64,000 nucleotides of DNA from Silene latifolia (GCF_048544455.1 NC_133537.1:15065541-15129540), one strand, 5' to 3'. Positions 12,501 to 24,050 are shown, counted from the first letter of the stretch. A program made the numbers and translations. The notes: generated from the letters alone by a model not told the origin.

Positions 12501-14105
12501 CTATATATGAGAATTCACAATACTTTAGTGGAAAAAACTTTGCCTCTAGCTGTTGGTTTGTGCATGTTATTTTGTTAATTAAAGGCTTAGATGATACATT
12601 CCTTTTGGAAGGTATACAATATACATCGCTGATGGCCTGTTTCGTGTAGAATCCTTTCATGTTATTGGAAGGTATACAATGAAGCTTGGCAAGTTATTTT
12701 GAGTCTTTGCAAACAAACTAGATTTTCCTTCTGTTTTTGGTTTTTTGGTTGCCGAGATTTTTCTCTCTTACCTGCCCAAGCCTCTCTCTCAATTGCCATA
12801 TTAGGTGATCTATTGAGCAATACACAACTGTATAATATAACACAAAAAGAGTAGTAATGTTCTTTTTTTTTTTTGGGAACATATTAGCTCTTTCTCGCTA
12901 GGATTCTCGTGATTTTGCTGGAGCTGCTGGTAAGGCCGTGTTATAAATGCCAGTAGTTACTCATATCAATGATAATATTCATGCAATCACAGTCTGTATT
13001 TTCTTCTGTGCAGCTCTTTTCTTATGCAGTGTATGTCAGAGTTCTATTCCACATATGATGACACCCTGAAGAGATGGAATGGTGCTGAGCTTTTGACAAG
13101 AGTAGCGAGAAACTTTTCAAGAAAAGCAACTGATCCTAATACACAGCAGGAGCTTAAAGTGCAACCTTCATCTATTTTCTTTCCCATTGGTTCAAATGAT
13201 ATTCAGAGGTACATCTGACTCCTGAAGTTTATCAAAATCACAAATTCTCATTATAGATACCAAGACCTATTGTATCAAAATTTATTCACCCCCTTTTGGA
13301 AGACCTTACTCTGGGTGCTTGTTCATACTAAAATATTAGGGCCGTGTTTTTAAATGTTCTATTGTTCTGACAGGACCTCTAGCTCTCTCTAGTCTAGTCT
13401 AAAATGTTAGAACTGGTATGTGCGACTTTTAGGGTGTGTTTGGATTGAGAGAATTAGAGGGAAAGGGAGGGGAGGGAAAGAAAAGGGTTTAATTTCCTTT
13501 GTTTGGTTACAATATATGGAATGAAGGAAATGGAAGGGGAGGGGAATGAGAGGATTTAGTTTCCCTCTTTTAGACTAAACTAAAATCTTTCCATCATTGG
13601 TAAGATTTGGAAGAAAAAACTTTTTTTTACTCTCATTTCATCAACATCCTCCACCCACTCTACCATCTCCCTCTCTTTCTCCCCTTCCATCACCCTCTCA
13701 TCATTTTTGTTATCAAAACAACCATAATTTATTTTCCCTCCCCTACCTTTCCTTCCCCTCACTCCCCCTCCCCTCCCTTTCCCTCCTAAAATGATATCCA
13801 AACACACCCTTAACGTCCAAGTAGAAAAGATAGTAAAGGCTATGTACTGTGGTATCAAATATGAGATGATGCTGGTGTCTTTCTTTCCTTGGTCTCTCAA
13901 CATAATCTTCTGCAACAGGTACTTCTTGTCACCATTGAATGAGAGTGAAAAAGGTGAACAAGATGGTTTGTATAGCAAGATACTGAATGAGTCATACACT
14001 TTCCATTTATGGAATAGCATAACATCAGCTCTAGTTCCAGAAGCAGAGAGCCTTGTAGCCAGGATTCTTAACCGTTATTGTACTCGCTGCTCTGATCTGC
14101 TCTGA
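9504..14105 (+). CDS. Alpha-1,4-glycosyltransferase family protein (DXD, Gb3-synthase-like)
   Basis: Five exons: 9504-10624, 10726-10875, 11848-11982, 13014-13208 and 13919-14105. Every intron is GT-AG, and the sum is 1,788 bp or 595 aa. A short basic N-terminus is followed by one hydrophobic segment (about residues 15-37), so it is a type II Golgi-style protein. A long acidic stem with DDSDEDD follows. The catalytic part contains YGGIYLDSDMIV, the DXD nucleotide-sugar motif of the Gly_transf_sug family, and the C-terminus fits the alpha-1,4-glycosyltransferase conserved region. Arabidopsis has a close relative of unknown substrate (At4g19900 type), so the acceptor here is unknown. The start is the first ATG in frame before the membrane segment. 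The intron of about 710 bp before the last exon carries a MITE. Family is confident, function is not. Confidence 0.9.
13432..13809. mobile_element. Tourist-like MITE in the last intron of the glycosyltransferase gene
   Basis: Termini GGGTGTGTTTGGAT and ATCCAAACACACCC are inverted repeats, flanked by TTA at 13429-13431 and 13810-13812. Purine-rich on one arm, pyrimidine-rich on the other, so it could form a long imperfect hairpin. It lies wholly inside the intron, ending about 110 bp before the acceptor at 13918. Confidence 0.88.
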
Positions 14106-15020
14106 ATCTTGTAACTCGGTTAATTCTATCTCTTCTAGCCTGTAATCATCAACGTCACTGATTCCTAATGATTTGGGACGAAGAAGAGCTGCTGTTTGAT
14201 GAAGTCCCATTATATTCCGATATTGGGGAGCTCAGGTAATATACTCGTGTTTTTTCTCGCTTCTGCCCCCTTTCTTGCTTCCTTGGGTTCCATTTGTGAT
14301 AGTGGCTACATTACGGAACCGAGATTTTAAGTCAAAGCCTCATAGGATAAACATATTTTTTGTTTGTAATGATGCAAACTTTTTGTAGGTTATATATTGA
14401 AAAGGAAATGGAATGATCATTTTTGTATTCAAGAAAAATCAGTTTTAGATTCCCAAATTTAAATTAGCGGATTCTTTCTCCCATTTTCACATCTGACATC
14501 TTATCTTGTGTTAGATTACATTAATCTTCTGGCACATCATCCTCTTATGATATTCACACATTTCTTTATAATGGTTAATGTTTATGTGTCAAATGAAGAG
14601 AAAGCGAGACACGGGCATGATAATGGGATTGGTTTGTAAACTACACTTTGGAGTTTACTCAATTCATTCAACTTTGAAAATGAAGGGACCTTTTTACAAA
14701 TTGCCAAATGATGGGAGTGAAGAAGGTCCACCGACCACACTAAATTATCTGTGTTGATATTTTCATAGGAAATGTGTGAATACTAGTAACTCTTGCTATA
14801 AAGGATATACATGTCAGCAAAAAAAATATCTTGGCCTTAGATTTTTTTCTTGATGAGGATATTTCTATGCATGTATGATCCTGGTCTTCCATCATCAGTT
14901 CATGACCTGGAAAAAATCGTTAACAAAATGCATTACTGCTATATTTGAAAAAAAAAAAAAAAAAAAAAAAAAACATAACGGGAAAGTTAAGAAAATGTAC
15001 TGAGTACCTTTATAACAATA
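14106..15020. other. Intergenic region between convergent genes
   Basis: This is the shared 3' flank of the glycosyltransferase (+) and the CCT gene (-). A GT-rich donor-like site after 14220 hints at an intron in the 3' UTR. An A run of about 25 bases sits near 14949-14973. I see no gene. Confidence 0.6.
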
Positions 15021-16575
15021 TTATCCTTCTCTTGATTTTTCATCATTTGAAACTAGTTTTACAAAACGACCCTACAATATATAAAAGTAAAACGATAACA
15101 AATTTATCAATGAAGCACAATAGGCGATGAATATTTGAAAGACTTGGTAACAAAACCATGAAACTACTAATAAAATCACCACATTTTAGAAAAAAAGTTG
15201 GAAAAAATGACCTTATGACGAGGTCTATTGTCGGCATTTTTCTTGCGAACTTGATATCTTATCTTCTTGGCAAATAATCTAGTTTGGCGCTTGTTTTTGT
15301 ATCTAAGCACGCTTGTTTCTCTGCTGGTTCTCTCATCTTCTAAATTTGGGACCTCTCCCACCTATATATGTATATGGTTCCAGTTCATTAGAGCACTAAA
15401 TACTATGGAGTAAAAGCACACACATACATAGCATCTTCTTTAAACCATTTTTGTACGATTTTTATTTCCAGTAAGCATTTTGAGTCTTGCATTGTGTCGA
15501 GTTCCTATAATGTTGTGTACGTGAATGTCATACAATCCCCTATTTACTAAATAAATAGGTGAAATTCTTATTTTTCCCGCCTAAATCATATTGTATTTTC
15601 TAAAATAAAGTGTAGTATTTTTAGCATATATTATCTCACAATCTTTTAATGACACAATCTTTTAATAAATTTAATATTTAAAACATTCTATATTATTTCA
15701 CATTATACATAAATTCTATCTCCATTATTATATGATAAAAAAAACTGTATACTTTGTTTTTTAAATAATTGTACGATAAAAATTCATTGACCTTTAATGA
15801 TAAGAAGTTGCACAAAAAATGTTAATAGTAAAAATATTCTAAAAATAAATCATTAATTTCTCAGTAAAAAGAAAATTTTCATTAAAATACTAATTTCATG
15901 ACTTTTTACAATTTTAATTTTTACTGCTCAAATTAAAATAAAGTGATGAGAAACATAAAAAAAATAAGTGAATTATCAATTTAAAATCCATAAATAATAC
16001 GGAGTACACTGAAAAGTAAAATTTTATAAATACCGTACATATATTGCACGAGATCTAAACTAGTAACAACATCAAGTGAGAAGCAATAATAGCATAAATT
16101 ATATGCAGAATTTGGAGAGGAGAATACTAACATAAGGAAATTTGGAAGCAGAAAAAGAAGGATGATGGTCATTATTATACGCCCAAAGAGAACCTCGATT
16201 AGACCAAGCTTCAAGCACCTGCTCATGATTCAAGTTCAGATTCAAATTTGCATTTGTTTCCTCAGCGACATTGTTATTACATTCACCCCAGAACCCAAGA
16301 GAATTATCAACCTCTTGTTTCTTCATTAAAGTGTTGTGATCAGCTTGATCAACCTCCCAACTAATTGAACTTGTCAAGTCCCAACCAACACAGTACTCAT
16401 GAGCATCAGAATTATGCATCATTTGGTCGTGCTTGCTTACACTTTTGTCCTCGTCGTCTTCTTCGACATTGTTATTGATGCCAGGAAACCCTCTTAAGTC
16501 TTGTAAAGTTTCTATACTAGCTTGGTTGGTGACTGGTACAACTTGTTGGTCGTCTTCTTTTTTCTTGGGACTCAT
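15021..16575 (-). CDS. CCT-motif (CMF/CONSTANS-like without B-box) protein
   Basis: Three minus-strand exons: 16575-16132 (148 codons), 15361-15212 (50 codons) and 15071-15021 (16 codons plus stop). All junctions are phase 0 with GT-AG, giving 214 aa. Exon 1 is acidic and Asn/Asp-rich and holds EQVLEAWSNRGSLWA, a segment common just upstream of CCT domains. Exon 2 holds most of the CCT domain (SVLRYKNKRQTRLFAKKIRY...NADNRPR) and exon 3 completes it with GRFVK. CCT domains bind NF-Y-type partners and DNA in the nucleus and control flowering, light and other responses. No B-box zinc finger is present at the N-terminus, so it belongs with the CCT-only proteins rather than true CONSTANS. The last exon is very short and easy to miss. 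Confidence 0.88.
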
Positions 16576-16663
16576 GGAGGAATAATGAGATGGTTTTGAA
16601 TTGTAGGATATTTCCTATTTTGTTGAAGTAGGAGGCAGCAGCTAAGTAACGCAACAAGAAGCA

Positions 16664-16671
16664 TTTATATA
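16664..16671 (-). promoter_or_regulatory. TATA box of the CCT-motif gene
   Basis: The minus strand reads TATATAAA about 90 bp upstream of the start codon, a usual distance for a plant core promoter with a short 5' UTR. Confidence 0.6.
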
Positions 16672-16789
16672 GTACACAGGCTCATTTTTGCCAAAATTCT
16701 AACAATGTCACATGCTCATTTTTGTATTTTTGTCCTTTTCTCTTTGTACTATAAGGAAATTTCAAAGAAAAAATACTACTAGGCTCTCT

Positions 16790-18355
16790 CTCTAAAAAAA
16801 CGCCTTCCCTCTCTAAAAAAAAGAACAAAACAATCCTAATTTTTGTTGAGTCGCCGCCTCACCTTTCCACACACTTCCTCTCCTTCTCCCCCTTACCCTA
16901 TCGCCGGAGATGGGTTCATCCTTTAACCTATCTCCGGCGATTGCTCACGTCTCCTCTGAGTTCCGGTCCTCATAGGTTTGATTTCACTCCTCTTTTTTGG
17001 CGACGAATCTTGTCCCATAACATCGTCCGACAAGTAGCTTTGCTCTGAGGTCCTTCCGTTCCTCCGATTCCCCTGTCCTCTCATCGAAAGCCTCGCATGC
17101 AACCCAGGGGTGTTTCCCCTCTCCCTCGCCCCTTTCCCACTCCCTCGCCCTTTTTCCCACTCCTAGTATATTCCCGTTTCCTTGAGCTCGACGGTCTTGT
17201 CGATGAGTATAACTTATCTTTGTGCTGCTGTTTTTGGTATGTCGTGGTGGTTTTGGGACATTTTGGTGTTTCCTCTTCCCCTCGCCCCCTCCCCCCCACC
17301 GTTTGGTCCCAATCCCTAGTTGTCTAGTGTCGGTCTGCGTCGGTCTCTTGGTTTATTTTGTTGCATGTAAGCCGATGGTCTTGGGAGGGTTCGTTTTGGA
17401 ATTTGGAGTCTTGGGGTCTTTTCGGGTTTTGCTGTCTGCTGGGTCTATCTTGCCATTCGGGGATGGCTTGTCGAGTCCATCTCGTTCTCTGGTTCGGTTG
17501 AAGTCATGGCTACTGAGTTTCTTTTCGGTCTGCTTGAGGCGTGCTGGGTAGGGTGGATTCAGGGTCTGTGGCAGTGTTGTTGGTTGGGTCGGATGCGGTG
17601 GATCCATCTCTAACTAATGTTTATTTCCAGCTTATCGTGTTTTTTGCTATTTCAAATAATAAGCTCTTGTTGGTTTCGGGTGTCCTGTCCCCTTATCCTT
17701 GGGTTAAGTAGGACGACTGGTACATTATATGCGGTTTGTGTTGCGCCTAGATCTCTGCGGTCTCCAGAGATAGTTTTGGTACGGGGGATGTTCAAGTGGT
17801 TTTCTCCTTTGTTACCCATCTTTTTACTCGCTTCTCTTAGCTACGAGGCCCTGGTCAGCGGGGGTTGTGTTCTAGAGTGTAGGAGTTTACACTCATCTGG
17901 AGACAGATTTTTGTGGTCTGATTTCCGTCTTTTTTTTCTACGTCCTTGGGGCGTAAGTGCACTTTGTTCTCTCTCGGTGGGTCAAGGGGCTCGTTGGTTT
18001 CCAGATGACGTGTGTCACAGCCAAGGAGATGAATCTCCGAGACGCTTTGTTGGGTCTTGTTGCATGTATTTCTCCGAAACTTCATCAATTAAGACAAGTA
18101 AAGATGGGTGTTTCCCTTTGGTCAGCGCTGCTCGTCCATTAAAGATTGTTATGGATGTTGAATTTGAAGTCCGTGTTCAGACATCCGTCGTACGCCATCA
18201 ATACGTTGCTGTTAGCCGATACAATTACCTTGTCAATTTAGTTTATGCTATTAGTAGTACTTTGGTGTTTTATGTTGTAGTTTATAAGTATGATTTAGTG
18301 AGCCGTACAACCAAAATGTAAAACTCTTTCTTTCTTGTCGTAAAAAAAAAAAGGA
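16790..18355 (+). other. GC-rich block ending in poly(A), retroposon-like, unidentified
   Basis: About 1.5 kb much richer in G and C than its AT-rich surroundings. It opens with CT-rich and GCCGCC sequence like a 5' UTR and ends in a run of A near 18343. Long frames exist (one of 234 codons at 17617-18321), but none shows a recognisable domain. It could be a retroposed transcript or a truncated non-LTR element. I found no clear target duplication. Confidence 0.35.
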
Positions 18356-18844
18356 AAAAAAATTGTACACAAGCCATATGTGATCTAGAAACTTATCCTT
18401 GTTTAAAGACTAGCTACATTATTGATTGGTTAAGACCACAACATGGAATAGACACTGTGTGAGGGTCAAGTGGCCCTTGTGGGCTACTCAATTAACACAA
18501 CTTTTATGCATGCACTTGGTGGTCACGCTACTCACATGCTTTAAATGAAACCGTTTCACATTAAATTATAGTGTAAAATATACTCGGATCCTCCCGTCAC
18601 CTCATTCATTCGGGAGTGATCTTGATCGTATAAAAAAGATTTTTCATTTAAATTATTGAGACGTCTCATATAAAATTTTGTAAGCACTTTAAAGACCGTA
18701 GCAAAGCTCTATTCCGTCCTTTATTTTGCACAAGCGTTATACATTTGTTACATGACCACACGAAAATTTGAAAAGCACGTTATAATTCTCTACATTTCCT
18801 AAAAAGACTATTTCTTTTCACTATAGATTATTTAAATATATTTA

Positions 18845-19228
18845 GGGGTCGTTGGTTCGCAACGGAAAAATGCAATGCCCGAGAAGTTCTAATTACACTA
18901 TGTTATTCTAATTCATGTGAATTTGAAAAGAGTTGTTTGGTTGCATGTGGGAACTCCAATTCCATAGAAACTTCCACTTACCTAAGGTCTTCCTCCATTA
19001 TGGAGGAATTAGAGTTCCTATGAAATTCAAATTCATGTGAATTCCTCCATTATGGAGGAATTAGAGTTCCTATGAAATTCAAATTCATGTGAATTCCTCC
19101 ATTATGGAGGAATTAGAGTTCCTATGAAATTCAAATTCATGTGAATTGGGGCAACCAAACAACAAGCTATTTTTACAGTTCCCATGAATTATAATTCAGG
19201 TATTTTTGATAGACAACCAAACAAGTCC
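18845..19228. mobile_element. Tourist-like MITE with an internal tandem triplication
   Basis: It is flanked by TTA at 18842-18844 and 19229-19231. The ends GGGGTCGTTGGTT and AACCAAACAAGTCC are imperfect inverted repeats. Three 52-bp units lie inside at 18991-19146, each containing the palindrome TTCCTCCATTATGGAGGAA. Confidence 0.75.
18991..19146. repeat. Three tandem 52-bp units
   Basis: Copies start at 18991, 19043 and 19095 and appear almost identical, so the expansion is recent. They lie inside the Tourist-like MITE. Confidence 0.92.
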
Positions 19229-19593
19229 TTATTATTCTTTTTATATATGTATATGACTTTTCACAATGAAATTAAATTCGTTAGATCGTTGCAAAATTCA
19301 GTCCAGTGTTTGTTTAGAAGAAATAAATCTCAATTTTTTTATGGTTGAGAAACATAAAATATTGACGAGTAGGTTTCCTGAGAAACGGTTTTTTAATAAA
19401 TTTATTAAGAGACTATTTTAGGTAATAAAATAGGTACAAATCATGATTAAACATAAAATGGGTACATTTATTATGTAATTAGGAACGAAATTACTATGTC
19501 ACGATCAACAACAAAAAGGTAATGAAATACAAATAAAAGGTTATGGAAGTCTGATCTCTCCCAAATTTTAGTGCGGAAAGATAAGTTATTTAT

Positions 19594-19739
19594 TGGGCCG
19601 CGGAAGTATAGAAAGCGAGAGGCTATTTATTTGGTGGGCTTGCAAGCAATAGGCGTTATAAAAGAGAGAAGAAAGGAAGAATCTCCTGCAGCATTCAGGA
19701 GACAAGAAAAGAGGGGTAAAACCAAACCCTAAACCCTAA
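19594..19739 (+). promoter_or_regulatory. eIF2-alpha promoter: site II, TATA box and telo-boxes
   Basis: TGGGCC (19594-19599) and TGGGCT (19635-19640) match site II elements bound by TCP factors. TATAAAAG is at 19657-19664. AAACCCTAAACCCTAA at about 19724-19739 is a double telo-box. Site II plus telo-box is the typical promoter pairing of plant translation and ribosomal protein genes, which fits the gene downstream. Confidence 0.7.
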
Positions 19740-19744
19740 TTCAA

Positions 19745-19768
19745 TTGATTGATTGATTGATTGATTGA
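19745..19768. repeat. (TTGA)n microsatellite next to the eIF2-alpha start codon
   Basis: Five to six TTGA units end two bases before the start ATG, so length changes would alter the 5' leader directly. Confidence 0.85.
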
Positions 19769-19770
19769 AG

Positions 19771-22700
19771 ATGGCGGGAGTGGGACCGAATCTGGAGTGC
19801 AGAATGTACGAGGCAAAGTACCCAGAGGTGGACATGGCAGTGATGATACAGGTCAAGTACATAGCTGAATTGGGTGCATACGTGTCACTGATTGAATACA
19901 ACAACATTGAAGGTATGATACTCTTGTCGGAGCTGTCTAAACGTAGGATTAGGAGCGTCAACAGTCTCATCAAGGTTGGTCGCATTGAACCTGTCATGGT
20001 GCTTAGGGTTGATAAGGATAAAGGTTATATTGATCTCAGCAAGCGTCGTGTTTCCGAAGAAGATATTGCTAACTGTGAGGAGCGTTACAATAAGAGTAAA
20101 CTTGTTCATTCTATTATGCGTCATGTTGCCGAGACCGTCTCCATTGATTTGGAGGATTTGTATGTTCGCATTGCTTGGCCGCTTTATCGAAAATATGGCC
20201 ATGCTTTCGAAGTATGTGAACCACATTCATTACTCCTTTGCTTTCGTATTTTCCGTTCTTTTAACTATTCCCTCCGTTCCAATCATTTGTTAAGTTTATT
20301 ATGCAATTGCTGTAGGCCTTCAAAACAGTAGTGACAGACCCTGACTCTGTTTTGGATCAACTTACTTATCAAGTCAAAACGACCGGTCCTGATGGTAAGG
20401 AGGTAACTGAGGTGCTCCCTGCTGTCACTCCAGAGATCAAGGATGCATTGATTAAGATTGTTCGTCGAAGAATGACTCCACACCCTCTCAAAATTCGTGC
20501 TGATATTGAACTTAAATGTTTCCACTTTGATGGGGTGCTTCATATTAAGGTCTCTTATCAACTCGTGCCCTTTTCTTCTTATTACTTTGCCCTTTTCTTC
20601 TGTACTTGTCATGATACCACCATTTGCAGGATGCAATGCGTAGGGCTGAAGCGGCAGGAACAAAAGATTGCCCTGTCAAAATTAAGCTTGTGGCACCACC
20701 TCTCTATGTTTTGACCACTCAGACCCTTGATAAAGTCAGTTTCTTCTTCCTCCAGTTATAGTTTGTTGCCGTAGTATCTTCTTGCTGTCGTGTATTTGTA
20801 AGACACATTGTTTCTGTCTGGTTCACGCAGAGTTTGCTTCTTGAATGTGTGTGTTTTTAGAACTTGAGTTAAACTGTTAGCTTAATTTTGCTGCTGTGAA
20901 TTGCTTTACTTTATCAACTTTCCTTTTTAGGTGAACTATTTAGCACGTTATGAGCTATAAAGAGTACTTTTTAAGGCTTCTTGCATATAGTATAAAGAAA
21001 GGTGACTGGTGGCTGGTTGTGGTAAAGAGGGTACGATAATGTGGGTCTTTTGGTAGATTCCCTACTTGAAAGAATAGTAAACAGGAAAACCAGGTGAAAA
21101 GTGATGAACAATGCGTAAATCTGCATGAATCTGACTAAAATCAAAGTGTTCTGAAAGATGAGATGTAATGCCGTATTGGTCGCTTCTTTTGTTTACTTGA
21201 CATGAGACGCCGAGGCATCTCATTTTTCCTGTAGGCTATATTCGTGAAATTAGTGAGGGAGGTGAGAATGAGCTTTCCCTACCTTCCCTTATTTATGCTT
21301 CTTGTTCAGCTACTTTACAACAACAACAACATTACCCCAGTGCCTCAATGGCTCCCGCAAATTGCGGGGTAAGGGGGGTCGGATGTACGCAGCCTTAGAT
21401 TGTTGTCAGAATCGCGATTCGATCCAACGATTCTACGATTTTACGATCCAAAAATGCTTGACCGATCCTGGATCCTACGATTCTATCATAGTTGTAGAAT
21501 CTTTCGATCCTATTAATTTAAAAATTTCTAGAGATGGGATCATAATACGATCCTACGATTTTACGATCCGATTCCATAATAAAAAAAATTAATATATATA
21601 TATTTATATATAATGACACCGTAAAACCCAAATTTCGTGTAAGTTGTTCATACAATGATACTAAAATCATTAATTACCAATATTTTATGAATAAATATTA
21701 ATAAATAAATGTTTTGATTTTCAATTATATGTTTTTACCAAATAAAAAATTATATTTAGTGAGTTTGTAGAATCTTACGATTCTACGATCCGATTCGATC
21801 CTACTCACCCCATCGATCCAGGATCCTGACAACATGCCCTTACCCTTGTGTTAGCAACACAAAGAGGCTGTTTCCGAATGACCCAAGATGGAAATTGCGT
21901 CGAGAACTGTATCGAATGACCGCTACTTCACAAAAGAAAGAAGCACAGCCACTCTAGTGAGCCATTTTGATTTATTCCATTATAATCCATAACCAAAGAG
22001 TAATGAGTCTTTGGCTCCATCGGAAATATAATCCGCTTCAGCTACTTTAATAAAAAAAATGAAGTGTGTGGTAAGACTACTGGAATCTCATTAGTGCGTG
22101 CATCTCATCTAGGACACTGCTTCATATCAAATTTTCTTGTAGAACTGCGTATCCATGTTTTCATGTATTGGCTTCATTCCAGTCCCCAGAGTACCCCACC
22201 AATCTCTGTTGGGTTGCTTATTTACTTTCGGTCTCAATTTGCTGATACAACTCAGTTTTTTGAATGCTTGAGTTCTTGTAGCCTCTTTCCCCCAAGAGAG
22301 CGCTATTTCTTATGTGAAACCGCATTATATTTTACTCAAATAACCTTTTAAACCACCTTGAATAGCTACTATAGTGTGTGGCAGAGGTAATTTGTCTTTA
22401 GTGGATGGTTAACAGTAATTTAGTGTAAAACGTTTTTACCTGAGACGATGAGAAAGTGTCTGTTTCATATATTAGCCTCTGTTCATTAGATTTGAGTACC
22501 CTTGAGAATTCCGCATAATGATTTGTGGCAACTGTAGGATCAAGGTATTTCAACCCTTAGCAAGGCTATCGTTGCTTGTACTGAAGAAATTGAACGTCAT
22601 AATGGAAAGCTTACTGTGAAGGATGCACCAAGAACTGTAAGTATCTATTGATTGTACAGTAATAAAGAAGAGAGTAAAATAACCCTTCTTCCCCCTCTCC

Positions 22701-22905
22701 CTTTCTTTCTGTTCCTGCAAGTGTTAATGAAACTTCATTTTGGCTATGTACACAGGTGAGTGAAAGGGATGATAAACTATTCCAAGATCAGTTGGAAAAA
22801 TTGCGGCAAGATAATGAAGAGAGGGGTGGTGATGATGACAGCGAAGATGAAGATGAGACTGGAATGGGGGATGTTGATGTTGAAAATGCCGGGTTTGATG
22901 TTTAG
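19771..22905 (+). CDS. EIF2A: Translation initiation factor eIF2 subunit alpha
   Basis: Five exons: 19771-20211, 20316-20549, 20630-20734, 22538-22636 and 22756-22905. All introns are GT-AG, and the product is 342 aa. It is part of the eIF2 GTPase complex that brings initiator Met-tRNA to the 40S ribosome in the cytosol. An N-terminal S1 RNA-binding fold (about residues 15-90) contains [13 protein letters not shown]. The serine at residue 56 in it matches the GCN2 phosphorylation site (Ser56 in Arabidopsis, Ser51 in mammals). The middle is alpha-helical, then an alpha-beta domain, and the acidic tail holds DDDSEDEDE. The start is the ATG right after a TTGA repeat; the preceding in-frame TTG is not needed. 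Intron 3 (1.8 kb) holds a SINE split by another transposon. Confidence 0.97.
21311..21910 (+). mobile_element. SINE-like element, split by a later insertion
   Basis: The two outer parts (21311-21397 and 21838-about 21910) join as a unit: GGGGTAAGGGGGGTCGGATG and TACGCAGCCTTA on the left, then CCCTTGTG and GAGGCTGTTTCCGAATGACC on the right. This resembles plant Au-type SINE sequence. It sits in intron 3 of eIF2-alpha. I name the family from memory only. Confidence 0.55.
21398..21837. mobile_element. Short inverted-repeat transposon (440 bp) inside the SINE
   Basis: The ends GATTGTTGTCAG and CTGACAACATGC are inverted repeats with 10 of 12 matches. CCTTA is duplicated on both sides (21393-21397 and 21838-21842). 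The interior is rich in ACGATTCTACGAT-like repeats. No coding capacity; superfamily not determined. Confidence 0.7.
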
Positions 22906-23396
22906 GGCGTCAGGGATGTCCTGAGTAATACACCCTTGTGTTCCATTTATGTGGCTAATTTGGTTGAGCTTTGTACATGGCTACAAGTGATCTTTTTTAT
23001 TTTTGTATCAGCTATGTTGCAGTAACTGTTTCTACTTTATTTTCATGTACTTTTAGTTTGGTTTGTTGGCTTACTAGTAGTTTCAATGATTCCGGTATGC
23101 CGGAGTTCGTCTGTTACACTGACGTACTTTTTTATAATCCGAGTTTATAACTTTTGGGAGTGTGAATGCATTGGAATATTTCGCGTTGTATTTGTTTATC
23201 TTGTGCCTTGTGGTTTTGGCTTTGTCTTTCCACAGCTAAAAACTTTAGCTGATGTTCAATGAGCTTCAGACATACGATTAAGTCACGTGTACGACGGTGT
23301 TGTACATAGTTAGGATTGAGATTAATTTTACAAGCAAAGGTAAAAAAAATAGTAGTGAAAATGTTGAAATGTCAGGGCTGATTTAAAATAGTACAC
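22906..23396. other. 3' flank of eIF2-alpha
   Basis: The 3' UTR and AT-rich intergenic sequence. I see no gene or repeat. Confidence 0.5.
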
Positions 23397-23399
23397 TAA

Positions 23400-23633
23400 G
23401 GCCCTGTTCTTTCTGGCTTATTTTTAACTCAGCTCAGTTCAGTTCGGCTCTATTAAATTCAATTCAGTTCAGTTTCGTTCCGGCCCTGTTCTTTCTGGCA
23501 TATTTTCAGCTCACTTCAGTTTAATTTCGTTCCGTTCTGTTCTGTTCAGTTCAGTTCTACTCTCAAATCATCATTTTTCCTGAACTGAACGAAGCTGAGT
23601 TGAGCTGAAAATAAATCAGAAAGGAACAGGGTC
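23400..23633. mobile_element. MITE with GGCCCTGTTC termini, TAA duplication
   Basis: Inverted ends GGCCCTGTTCTTTCTGG and CAGAAAGGAACAGGGTC are flanked by TAA at 23397-23399 and 23634-23636. The 5' end sequence occurs a second time near 23480. The interior is made of short TCAGTTCAG-like steps. TAA duplications suggest the PIF/Harbinger group. Confidence 0.75.
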
Positions 23634-23636
23634 TAA

Positions 23637-24050
23637 ATCTTGTGTATGACGGTCTTATGCAAAGATGAATACAGAGTTGCCGTTGACATAACAGAAAGCA
23701 ATAGAGCAGGGAAGTGAATTAGGAGGAACTAAATCATTTATTTATCTTTAATCATTAATTAATCTGGTTTTATTGTCGTTAAACTCTGGAAAGTGAATTG
23801 CCTCTCTTTCAAGTTATCATATCTGAAATCCCATACTTGATCAGGTCAGCTACCTTTCCGTTCCTTTCCTTTGCTTCTTTTCTTGTTCTTCCGGTTTCTT
23901 CATTCTTCTTTATTAATTAAAAATGCTTGTGTTTGCCTTCGCTTGCTTTTTTCATCCAACTCTCATTTCTTCTTTATTTTTACTTTTTTATTAGCAATTA
24001 CAATTACAATTACAATTACAATTATAATATTAATTGAATTGACTAAAGCG
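23637..24050 (+). promoter_or_regulatory. Upstream region and probable 5' UTR of UBA1
   Basis: CT-rich sequence (23840-23990) and an (ATTACA)n run at 23997-24026 precede the start codon. I see no clear TATA box. Confidence 0.4.

Noticed and set aside
17617-18321. Open frame of 234 codons
   Set aside because: No recognisable domain, no splice context, and composition like the rest of the poly(A)-ended block. I treat it as chance.
19765-19770. Upstream TTG start for eIF2-alpha
   Set aside because: The ATG at 19771 gives the expected plant N-terminus; TTG starts are not normal in plant nuclear genes.
23871-24050. Longer N-terminus for UBA1 from upstream in-frame codons
   Set aside because: It would need a non-ATG start and would read CT-rich leader sequence as protein. 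The ATG at 24051 is the first in-frame ATG.
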